Assembly (NCBI GenBank): GCA_021029095.1
Contig: JAJOHG010000045.1
Coordinates: forward strand, 204,351 to 268,350
Origin: Phellopilus nigrolimitatus
Taxonomy: Eukaryota > Basidiomycota > Agaricomycetes > Hymenochaetales > Hymenochaetaceae
DNA: 64,000 nt
Direction of reading: 5' to 3'
In this document: positions 35,281 through 45,930 of the stretch, piece after piece
How positions within the stretch are numbered: the stretch's first letter is position 1
Layout: each line of letters starts with the position of its first letter
Notes under the pieces: model-generated
The model's input: the letters and a program-made list of their open reading frames with translations, nothing else
Told to the model about the DNA's origin: nothing
Databases searched by the model: none
Program-made: the position numbers and the translations under genes

Positions 35281-36110
35281 ATTGAAGAAATGCGGTGTTC
35301 GTGTCTCTGCATCACAGTTTAATTTTGTATTCCAGACAGGCGCATTGTTTCAGCCGTGACTCGAAGAAACAGGAAGACCAGACTTACAAGACCTCCTAAT
35401 CGATGCCGCTAACGTATCTACGGATGTTTGAAGCTTTAAAAGTGCCGTCTTGCCAGATATCCATGGCGAGGTCGGCGGTTACGCGGTAGCGCGCGGACGA
35501 CGCACGAAGTGAGAAGATAATGGCGCTGCGTAAGAAAGCAGGAAAAGATATCGTTGGGTATCAATGATGAGGCGTGGCTGAAGCTTGATTTGTATATCAT
35601 TGTGTGAACAGGAGTACCTTTTGACGTAACACCCACGTCAGTTCCGCCTGTCCGGAAACTCGCCAGAGCTGCTTGCCGATGACGCGCCTTCCGTATTGTT
35701 CACGAAATCGCCGAGCGTGGATGATCCAAAGGACACGGAGCTTTTCAATGCGCTTCATGCGGGAAATGCAAATCAAGAGAAAGATGAGAATGTCGAGTTT
35801 CCTTTCAGAACAGTCTCGCAATCCGAGTGCTGAGAATTGAGAGCTCAATGTCTGATCACGTTGGTTGGGTAAGTCTGCGAGCGAGCACGGATGCGTGAAG
35901 TAAACCTGCGGCTTGATGGGCTTCTATGCCGAAGAGCTCAAAGTGACCACGAGGTAATCAAAATTGTATATTCCAGTTCAGCGACGACACACGTACAGAA
36001 GCATGAGAGAATAGTCCTGTTTAAGTTGAGAAAACACAATGAGAAGCCGACGAGTTGCCCGTCGAGGCTGAGGTTGGTGTCGACGGCCTGTAAGAAAAGT
36101 AGTACGCCTG
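35280..36110 (-). repeat. Duplicated segment (third copy of the DUF6533 upstream region)
   Basis: Matches 15795-16540 and 41270-42010. In this unit the DUF6533 exons themselves are missing, so the unit is internally deleted. A minus-strand stretch reading KLDILIFLLICISRMKRIEK may be an old exon. Confidence 0.5.
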
Positions 36111-36149
36111 TACAACTACACGCTTCGCAGGAACGCGTACGCATGACAG

Positions 36150-37640
36150 AGACGCCTGTTTTCCTCCCTTAACGGTGCCTCGCGCGTGCAATGGGGTCGA
36201 GGCTGCCAAAATAAAAATAAAAGACATCCTGCACGATCGGGCATACCCTGTCGACGATGGTTCTCCCTCTTGAGCGCCTTCTGCGACGACGCTGGCCACT
36301 GCAGACAGGCGCAGGCACAGACAGGCGCAGGCGCAGACGGGCTCCGGTGCATGAGGAGGCGCACGCAGACAGAACCCAATGCCCAAGTGCGGGTTCCCCG
36401 ATGCTTTGGCCTGGGGTAGGCTGCTGAGTTGTGCATTTTTCCTGCCGTTGGTCCGAGCCTCGATCGCCACGGCGTTCCAGAAGGACGCAGACCTAGAGAC
36501 AGAAGCAGCAGCGCATCCTACGCGGACGAACTGATCCCGTCCCACGGCGCTGGATGGACATCGTCAAGAACGACAAACGGCGAGGACGCCACCTTGCGCG
36601 GGGAAGCGTGAAGACCACACGGTCCGGAAGCGAACGTCCCAGTCGTGTCAAAAAAACCATGAACATCGCGTCGGCTGCTAAGTTGATCATCTTTTTCGCC
36701 GTTGATCTGAGCCGTCTATCGCCAAGCATTCCAGAAGGACTCGGGCCTAAAGACAGAAGCAGCAGCGCGTACCATATGGACGAACTGAGCCTGTCCCGGG
36801 GCGCTGGACGGACATCGTCAAGAACGACGAACGCGGCGAGGGCGCGGTCTTACGCAGGGAAGCGTGACGACCACGCGGTCCCTCCCCATGGCGCGCATTG
36901 TCCTCATCCCCGATTAAAAAAACCCCCAATCGCGTCGAAAAACCATATAACCATATACATGGCGTCGAAGATGCCTTCCCCGCCCAGGGAAGCTATTGCT
37001 AACTGCCGCCGGCCCGCAGCCGCGCTGAAGTGCGTATCCCTCGCTGTTTTCGCTGGCAGAGGCGCTCGCGCACGTGTGGGCCTAGCTGGGCATGTCCGCG
37101 TCCGTGCCGGAAATGGGAAGGTCCTTTGGAATGGGACAACGTGCAGCCCAAGGCGCTCGAGTGAGTGGCAGACGCCGTGGCTCCAAGCAGATGCATTCAA
37201 GGCGCTGCGGCGGTCCAGAATGCGTACGAGGATGCGCGGCGTCGAGAGTGTAATGTTTTGCTTGCGGTCGCTAGAGGCCGCCAGAAGCCACAGACACTCG
37301 TATCGCTGGACAAGTACGATACAAAGCAGCAAATGCAAATATCAGAGGCGCTTGCTGGTCGCAGAGTGCATCAGGGCGTTCAAGCCAGGCGACGACGAGC
37401 TCGACACTGTTTTAGTAGCCGGCTGCCAACTTCAAGTTGCCGGCGCCGTCTCATGCTGCATCCTACCTCGGCAACAGAATGCCATCGCCTCTTATCCGTG
37501 CAAGCCTTTGCGAGTGCGTGCACGGGCTGAAAATATCTCCCGCGCGAGAAGATGCAGCAAGGACGCAATGAACCTCAAACCTACCCGCGCTACAGCCCAT
37601 ATTCCCTGCGCGCGGAACGATAGCGGACGCTCGTAGCTAG
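36150..37640 (+). repeat. Repeat R, copy 4
   Basis: Shares all landmarks with the other R copies. A 360-codon plus-strand frame (36554-37636) crosses it, but it is not conserved in the other copies, so I do not call it a gene. Confidence 0.7.
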
Positions 37641-38990
37641 CGCGTTGTCTTCTGACTCTGCACGCGTATGATGGCAACGGTGCGCGTCGGATTCCCTCTT
37701 CCTTTTTCTTTTTGTTCTTCTCACTTCGGGACGCATGGTTTCGCAGAGAGAGAAGCGCGGCGCCGTGGGCGCGGGAAAAAGAGGACGCAGGTACGTCTGT
37801 GTGCCATGTGCGCAAGGGCAACGAGAAAGTGGCACAGCGAGAAGAGGAGGAAAGGAGGACGACCACTTCTTCATGCCATGGCGGGGAAGTATGAGGTGTG
37901 CTGGTTCCACAGTGTCCCTTCTGTGAGGCTTGGTTTCTCCCCTTGGAAATGCGAGGCGAGGATACTGGGTCGCGTCTGCAGATAGCGCTTCGTATCCCCC
38001 CAATCTCGGAGGGCTGCCGCTGAGCGGGTTTGCTTCCGATGTGATCTATGCGCTGTTGCTTTAGGAGACGAGACCGTCGCTTCGCGTCGAGCCGCCGGAC
38101 GGGAGGAGGCAGCACCATTAAGGCGCTGTGCGACACTATTCCGCCTATAATCTGGTTTCTTTAGGCGTGCGCACTGTTGGGTATCCAGTGCGGCTTCCAT
38201 TCGCTAAAGCAGTCGGCTATGCGCATTACGGATAGCCCTCAGGAATACCGGCGCGTCTTTTACACGATCGGGTTTTACTGAACAGAGCGCTCGACGTACG
38301 TAGGATCGTCTTGTCTCAAGACTCCCAGTGTTACGACGCGTTGTTCCACACTATCGACGACATGTCTGTGCGTACGCAAACTTTCCTATGCTGCACACAA
38401 TCTCATGTTTAGACAGCGCGAAACGTTCCCGGCCATAGTTTAGATGATCGCTCGAAAGCATACGCGAAGACACAGTGTGGGAACTGGGCACTGTGCTCCC
38501 TTGCGATCCTCTGGACAGGTGTGCCACTTTCCTCAGCATGTGGACTCGTGCCCGAGGGCGCGTTGGTCCTGGCACACGGATACATACCACTTGGAGGCAC
38601 ATACGAGTAGCCACACTTTCTCTTCGTCTTTCCTCTTTTCGTTTTCCTCCGTCACTGATGCTTGCGAACTATTTCGGCCGCCGTGCGTACGAATCCGCAA
38701 ACTCAGCTCATCGTGCTGCAAGAACGTGATGGGGCGCAAGGCGTCTGAGCGACCATTGTGTACTCTCACTGTATCGTGTTATCTCACTGAGTTGTACGAA
38801 CATTTTATATGCAATCGATATTTGTGCTGAATCCGAACAGAGCATGGACATTGAATTCGTGTACGTGCAAACAAATCAGTATTTCCTTTATCAGCGAAGA
38901 CTCAACATTATAGGACATTTAAAACAAGTACACGAAGAAAATGCAAACGTAAACGAAAGCTAGGATAGTAGTGCAGACGCATACGGATGT
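37640..38990. other. Spacer, no supported gene
   Basis: Short frames only. Its position corresponds to the spacer before DUF6533 in the other units. Confidence 0.4.
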
Positions 38991-38999
38991 CCTACGAGT

Positions 39000-39660
39000 C
39001 TGGTGAATGATCAATCAGTCCCGAGCAGAATCCAAGAAAGGCCGAGACTGGTGCAATCACCTTGGAATTCTCTTTGCAAATTCAGGTGAACCTCATACTG
39101 CTCATGGCTGTCATCCTGTAACTGGTCCCTCCATTGGCTCCCCTCTCTCCAGCTTCCTTCAGATGAATCAGCAGGTGACTCCCAAGGAGACAGAGAAGTT
39201 TGGGGTAAACCAAAACAGTCAGGAGATAGAACAAATTTGGTTTGAAAGGCTTGTCTGCTATCATCCCCATAACACTGCAGAATATAACACTGTCAGACCA
39301 GTCAGCTCATATACCTCTGGTTGTACATTAAAGAAGCATACAAAATAAAGTAGATGGCCTGATCTTGGACAAGCACCATAAGAAGGGTAAACTGACTGAA
39401 ACCAGCTGACTCCCTCCAGTGTTGTGCAGCCTTAATGAGAGCTAGAACCATTAGGATGATTGCATAGAGCATTGGAATGGTCCTGTTTCAAATCAGTCCA
39501 AATATTTACCCAAGGATGCCAGTACTAACCAAGTTAATGCACCCCAAACTTTGGGGCTTCTATTAAGTAAACATACTGTTACACCTTCTGCAAGTCTCTT
39601 TACAGAAACTGGAACAATTGTTTAGTGAACTGTACACTTTACAAAAAACAAATTTTCTTA
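39000..39660 (-). repeat. 3' flank of DUF6533 copy 2
   Basis: Nearly the same sequence as 13560-14200, with long identical runs (for example TCAGATGAATCAGCAGGTGA). Confidence 0.8.
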
Positions 39661-40696
39661 CTCTCTTGATAAATGATGGTGTATATCAGCGCACCCGTTG
39701 CTGAAGCTGCCTCCAGGCAGTATAGAGTCCTCAGACATGCAGCTAGTCTCTTGTCTGTCGGATTGTAAACATTAGCAATGTTGTTGTGCTACCAGGAATG
39801 CCTTACCCTGGTGGTAGAGTGCCATGACCCGCATCAGAAGAATATCTGCATAAACAATTAGTGGCAGATCAATTGCAAGCAAGGAAATGTTACTACAGTC
39901 AATTGTGATGAAAATCAACCAAACTTCCCTTGAATGAGTTAAAAGTTGCTTTGTAGAATGATTAATAACCCACCAGACAGACTTTCAAGCCAACTAAGGC
40001 CAAGGCCTTTTCAATATCATCAGCAATGACAAAATATAGTATCTAGGTGCTTACATCTATAAATGGAATCACATATTAGAGTTAATTTGTGTGATGTAAT
40101 AATCATTAATGACTTGCAATGTTTCATTTGCCTGAAAAGTATTAGCTAAGTATAAAAACAGTATTAGTAGACATTATTGTTTTAAATGTGTTCCTATTAA
40201 AGGATTGAGTACGACTCACCAACTATACCAGAAACGGCTCCGAGAATTCCAAGATAGCGATTCTGCAACAATTTATCAAAGACTAATCAGCTCATTTTCT
40301 TGAATAAGCTATAAGGCCCACGTACTGCGAAGTAAATCAAGCTGACAAATCTACAAGGAGAGCTCTTCATGCTTCATAAGTAAATATAATATGTCTGGCG
40401 TTAATGTTACGAAGGTTACACACCCAAAAGTATTTTATCTTATAGATATTGTAATTAATCTAGACGTAGAGCTAAGAATGTCAAGCCTTGCTTACTTCCT
40501 TGTCCATCGTGATAACTGAACGATCCATGTCATCGCAGGTATCTGGCACGCCCATCAAGAGGCGGAACTTACTGGTATCGTAGATCAAGAGAGTTAAAAT
40601 TGCTACTTGGCCGTACATAGTGATATCTGTCTCTGAGACCAGAAATGGCACTAGATTTGGATCAAGAGACTCGATGTCAGAGCGTATTGAAAGCAT
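39660..40696 (-). pseudogene. DUF6533-type integral membrane protein, copy 2 (probably degenerate)
   Basis: Starts at the ATG at 40696 (MLSIRSDIESLDPNLVPFLV) and contains YGQVAILTLLIYDT, then, after a short intron, the TMDKE block. The conserved exon ILLMRVMALYHQ lies near 39830, followed by a block reading NVYNPTDKRLAACLRTLYCL and a hydrophobic segment ending near 39665. It parallels copy 1 exon by exon. Exon phases are not all consistent, so expression of a full protein is doubtful. Confidence 0.6.
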
Positions 40697-40789
40697 AGTG
40701 AAGCGTCTCCAGCTGACAAGTCGACAACAAAGTTTTGAAAGGTCGATTCGGGGTCGTGAGTTGGGCTGGCCGAATTTCCTCGTAGGCAT

Positions 40790-42480
40790 TTTATAACGGC
40801 GAGTCGGTATGATAAGGCAGGCCGGTACGAGCCAATGGTACTTTTGCTGCTCGAAGGTTCAGGCAATACGTTTTTTCAGCCGATAAAAGTCTGCGACGTT
40901 CGACGTCGGCAATCCTAAAAACTGTCTCAAGAACGCCCGATGACCACGCATTAGCAAATTGGATCTGTAAATCAGACTGTTGCGTATAGCTTCACCATCT
41001 AGTTTGCGTCATAAAAAGCAGTCAGCAAGCCTTTTCAATGGGAGAAACGGTACGATTACCGCCAGAATCCAGAGGATCAAATCGAACACAGGAATTCCGA
41101 AGTACATATATATATACGTACTTTTTGAGCTGTTGGATTCGAAACAAATGTAAGGAGGTTCTAAACATGTTCAGGATGAGAGATTACCGGATATAAAAAA
41201 TTCGACAGATCGCATCATCAAATAAGCACGCCTGGATCTTCTGCCTACTGAAACGTGATTGACACTAATACAATTGAAGAAACGCGTCGTTCGTGTCTGT
41301 GCATCGCAGTCCAATTTTGTATTCCAGGCAGGTGCATTTATTTAGCCGCGACTCGCAGAAACAGGAAGACCGGACTTACAAGACCTCCTAATTGATGCCG
41401 CTAGCGTACCTACGGATGTTTGAAGCTTCAAAAGTGTCGTCTTGCCAGATATCCATGGCGAGGCCAACGATAACGCGATAGCATGAGTAAAGGGAGAATG
41501 GATTGGTGCTAGCAAGAAAAGGTAACATTGAGCGCGTATCCAATGACGAGGTGTGGTTGAAGCATGATTGGTATATCATTGCGTGAACAGAAGGACCCTT
41601 CGACGTAAAACCCGCGTCCGTTCCGCCTGCATGGAAGCTCGCCATAGTTGCTCGACGATGACGCGCCTTCAGTATCGTTCACGAAATCGCCGAGCGTGGA
41701 CGATCCAAAAGACACAGAGCCTTTCAGTGCGCTTCAGGCGGCAAAACGCAATTCAGAGAAAGATGAGAATGTCGAGTTTTCTTTCAGGACGGTTCTGCAA
41801 TCCGAGCGTTGATAATTGGTAGCTTAATGCCTGGTCACGTCGATTCTGCGAGCCCGGATGCGAGAAGAGAATCTGCGGCTTAATGGGCTTTCATGTCGGA
41901 GAGCTCAAACGCGGCACAGGTAGAAATGCTTGAGTAGACATGTTTTAATTAAGCAGGGACATCGAGAAGACAGACGAGTAGCCCGTCGAGGCTAAGGTTA
42001 GCGTCGGTGGCCTGAGCAAAAAGCAGCGCGGAAGAGAGAGCAATAGCCCGCCCCAAGGCGTACGCCCTGCTTTCATCGCTGCCACGACCTCTTCTCGCTG
42101 GCAATCCTCGCCCGCCAGATTGCGCATGTCTCGCCAACTTGGACGCCGCTTCCGCCAGCTCATCCGCCATTGCTTGCTTCCAGGGCCGCCAGCATCCCCA
42201 AACAAAAGCAAAAGAAATGCCCCGCGCTACCGTAGCAAACAGGATTCTGATGTGGAGAGGGGGCAGGCACGCAACCTTGTGGCGCCGAAGACGCCGTGCG
42301 CGTTGCCTTCCGCGTCGGCGTAGTCCACGAAGACAACCTCTGCGGCCGCGCCGCGCCGCTCTGCACTCGGGCATTGGATCAGCAATCAGCGGGTGAGAAG
42401 AAGGGAAGAGGACGTACCGCGCGCGGCGGGGGCGTCGGGGGCACGCGTGAGGGCCCGCACGCGGAAGGCCGTCGGCGAGT
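40790..42480 (-). repeat. Duplicated segment upstream of DUF6533 copy 2
   Basis: The part at 41260-42010 matches 15795-16540 and 35280-36110. A minus-strand frame ending AMDIWQDDTFEASNIRRYAS (41388-41645) is the best-preserved version of a block seen in all three copies; its family is unknown. The rest is unremarkable. Confidence 0.5.
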
Positions 42481-42499
42481 CAGAAAAAGGGACGTATCC

Positions 42500-44520
42500 G
42501 CTGCGCGCACCCGGAAACTCGACATTTGCCCAATGACACGGTCAGAGCGCGCCTTGTCCCCATCCCCGGAAGTAAACGCCCCAATCGCGTCGAAAAACCA
42601 TGAACATGCTCTTCGCTATAGCTAGCTGTCGCCGGCCCGCACCCGCACTCAAGCGCGTCCCTCGTGGCCTTCGCTGTCTCGTCGCGGTGCAAGCGCGGCA
42701 CGCAGTCGTGCTCACGCTCGTACCGCGCCGCCCCTGTGCGCCGTCTCTCGAGCGCCCAGCGAGGACGCCTGTCCCCGCTCCCAGCGCCTCGCGCTCGTGT
42801 GGGGCCGAGGTTGTCAAAATAAACTCAGACCGTGCTGTCGGGCACGTCCGCGCCTGTGCAGGAAATGGGAAGGCCCTTCGGGATGGTGCATCGTGCAGTG
42901 CGAGGCAGTGCGAGGCACTCGAGCGAGTGGCTGGCGCCGTGGCTCCAAGCAAACGCGTTCAAGGCGTTGCGGCGGTCCAGAATGCGTACAAGGATGCGCG
43001 CGGCGCGCCGTCGAGAGCGCAATGTTTCGCATGAGGTCGCTAGAGGCCGCCGGACATATCGTATCGCTGGAGAAATATGATAACAAGCAGCAAATGCAAA
43101 TATCAGAGGCGCTTGCGGGCCGCAGAGTGTATCGGCGCGTTCAGGCCAGACGACGAAGAGCGACATTGTTTTAGTAGCCGGCTGCCAACTTCAAGTCGCC
43201 GGCACCATCATGGACTCCCCGCATCTTTCTCGCATGTTGATATATGTACGCAGCCGTCAAGCAGACAACGTCATTCCTCGACGACAGAATACTATTGCTT
43301 CTCGTGCATGCAATTCTTTTGCATGCTGATAATTTTCCGCGCGACATAGCAAGGAGCGCAGACACCTCAAACCCGCCCGCACTCCAGTCTATGTTCCGAG
43401 CGCGAAACCACATCTCCCGCGCCGCGCGTCTACGAACTCTGCACGCGTATGGCGGCAACGGCATGCTTCCGACTACCCCTTTTATTCTCGTCGTTCTGGT
43501 CCCGGGAGCCGGTTTCGAAGAGGACAAGAGGACGGACGCTTCTTGTTGTTACGGCAGGCATCAGGTTGAGCGTTGGTATCGTGGCATCCCTCCCGCAAAC
43601 CCGTCTCTTAAACCTGTGCAAATGCGCAGCGTGCAGGTCGGATCGTGTCCGCGAATAGCGTGCGCTCCTCCACGTATGTCCTGAACTGGAGAGGCAGCTG
43701 CTGAGAAAGTCTGCTTTCGATGGGATATGTGTTATTGCTGCGGTTCCAGGGGGTGAGGGAAAGCGTAGGCGGGGCGCTTCGCATCGCGTCGCGTCGAGCC
43801 GCCGCTGACTGTAGCTCGCCCGTGCCGCGAAAAACTAGCGGCGAGACATAGGACCGCTAAGCAGGAACACGGTCGAACTCTGCTTGCCGGTTTTTATTTA
43901 CCTCATGTGCCTTATTTCTCTGGATAAGCCGCCGGATGCTTATGTGCTCACATCCTCTAAATCCGACTCAAAGTCGTGCTACGTCCACGCCGGTCGATTC
44001 CCGACTTCCCTTCTGTGCTTATTTTTTGTCTGGACGATTTTCCGGATGTTAGAGCGCTTATCGTGGCGCGTCCTCTGAATATTGATCCGACGCCGACTCT
44101 CCGAGCTCCCCTCGCCGCTATCTTTCCACTTCGGCAATTTGGAAGGGTGTCTCAGGCATACCGGCTAGTAGGCCATTCCGCGTACTACCTCGTCTAGAAA
44201 ACTCGACAAGCTAATAGACTCTTCTTCCTTGGTCATCAATGCCCGGTGCACACTTTAAAATCATCCTTCATCCAGCTCGCCGATTAGACTGCAATATGTT
44301 TCAGGATAATATTATGATTTGTTGAAGAATTTATCGCGTTTGTTCCTGCCAACGAAACTACAGTGCCAGTCTACCCATTCTATCATTTCACCGACTCCCG
44401 ACTTCCTACGTGTCCGTCAGCCTCGCCGAGCTTCGCACACAATAGGCTCTCCTCAGCGTTTCGTCGCCGGCTCTATTCTTATAAGGAGATCTCTGTACTT
44501 CCTTAGGCGATACCAGCTCT
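42500..44520 (+). repeat. Repeat R copy 5 and right arm of the inverted segmental duplication
   Basis: The first part (to about 43700) carries repeat R landmarks. The part from about 43870 on is the inverted partner of 1300-1960. No gene supported. Confidence 0.7.
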
Positions 44521-45058
44521 GACTTTGCAGACAATATATAAATTTTCTGAAAACACCCGGCCCATTTCTGCCAGCGATTTCACTCTTAATGATCTCTTGG
44601 ATCGAGCCTATATCGATCCATTCAAATCAACTTCGACACAAATTATGACTACGATCTGAAGGACCTGGATCATAACAGGCCCGCCCCAGATGGCACGACG
44701 ATGCCTCGTGGAAGACGTGCAGATGCCGTACGTGCGGACCTTGAATCTCTGGGGGCATATCAGACTGAGAAGTAAAGCATGAGGCCTTGAGGTTCATGCG
44801 CAGTCTGATATAACCAGCTTCCCAACTTGCTTGTCTTCTTTGTATCTTCATACAGTACTTCGAGCTCCTTCGCGAGCGCTTAGTTGTATAAGCTTTCGAA
44901 CGTACAATGAACACATGCCCCCAATCCTTCTACTGCTGCGCTCCAACTATGAGAAAGAACAAGGGCAGGCATCGAGTATTTAAGACGACCCGTACGTCTC
45001 TTCCTACTCCATCGTCTCCACTTCAGACATCAGTAACTCGCAGCTCATACAGAATACT
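44520..45058. promoter_or_regulatory. Upstream region of the Argonaute gene
   Basis: No gene. A TATA-like TATTTAAG at 44977-44984 lies about 75 bases before the Argonaute start codon, a plausible core promoter position. Confidence 0.4.
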
Positions 45059-45845
45059 ATGGACGATTCAAGAGGACGTGGTCGAGGTCGAGGTGAACGC
45101 GGCCAGCGTGGTAGGGGTGTGTCACCTGGCCAGCGAGGTGGCTCTCCTATGTATCGCGGAGGCCGTGGAGACTCCCCCTCCGGATCGAGCGGACGCGGAT
45201 CTCCAGCTGGCTTTCGCGGTGGAGGTGGAGGTGGTGGAGGTCGAGGTCGAGGCGGACCTGTCCAGATATTCTCCCCAAATGCGCCAGCGCAACCCGACGC
45301 GCGACTATCGGACAAAGAACAAAACGCGCTTATCGCCAGTTTCAAGTCACTGTCGACGTCTGTCCCTGATCGTGTTGTGCGGCCAGGATTTGGGAAGCGC
45401 GGTGCCGCTATCACTCTTCGTGCGAACTTCTTCGCGCTCAAGTACCCGAAAAACGTTGTTCTCTACGATTACGCCATCGAGATCAAACCCGCCGTAAAAA
45501 CGGAAGAGAAGCGTCTTCGCAAACGCTTATTCGAGCTGTTGGAGTCCACGGAGGAGGTAGCGCCATATCTTCGTGAGATCGGTCACGACAGGGCGCAGAG
45601 GCTGATTTCGAAGAGGCCGCTTCCGGCAAATTTCTCTGCGACAGTCCCGTTCTACGAGGCCGGCGAAACGGGGCCTCGCCCCGGGGGGAAGGTCTACACA
45701 ATCAAGGTACTCGAGCCGAAGGAACTCAAGTCGGCTGATTTGGACCGGTAAGCCGATCTCCTATCCCCAACGTAAGCGAAGCTGACCAATCTTTTCAAGT
45801 TACTTTGGTAGTGGGCCATTGCTCCGCATGGCAAGTTACGATTCC
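45059..45845 (+). pseudogene. Argonaute, 5' end only (truncated)
   Basis: Starts MDDSRGRGRGRGERGQRGRG, an RGG-rich tail common at Argonaute N-termini. The Argonaute N domain follows: RPGFGKRGAAITLRANFFAL, then NVVLYDYAIEIKP and later GGKVYTIKVLEPKELKSADL. Exon 1 is 45059-45747; an intron (45748-45799, GTAAGC to TCAAG) leads to exon 2 reading on from LDR into YFGSGPLLRMASYDS. The frame then enters a T run (about 45846-45857) and stops. PAZ, MID and PIWI domains are absent here and not found beyond the Helitron within the window. Argonaute binds small RNAs and carries out RNA silencing; this copy could only make an N-terminal stub. Confidence 0.85.
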
Positions 45846-45930
45846 TTTTTTTTTTTTTGTAGGATAATAATATTCCCAAGCCAATATATAAATCTGGGTG
45901 TCAACTACCTACCCTTTAAGTTCATCTAAG

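Noticed and set aside
36554..37636. 360-codon plus-strand open frame in repeat R copy 4
   Set aside because: The frame is not kept in the other R copies and has no domain; long frames are expected by chance in GC-rich DNA.
44319..44522. Small protein shared by both arms of the inverted duplication
   Set aside because: The similarity only reflects DNA duplication; the frame differs in length and ends between the arms and has no known domain.
45847..45860. Poly(A) tail of a LINE or retrocopy at the Argonaute junction
   Set aside because: The adjacent gene is a Helitron, which does not use poly(A) priming; no RT of LINE type is nearby. A simple homopolymer is the safer reading.
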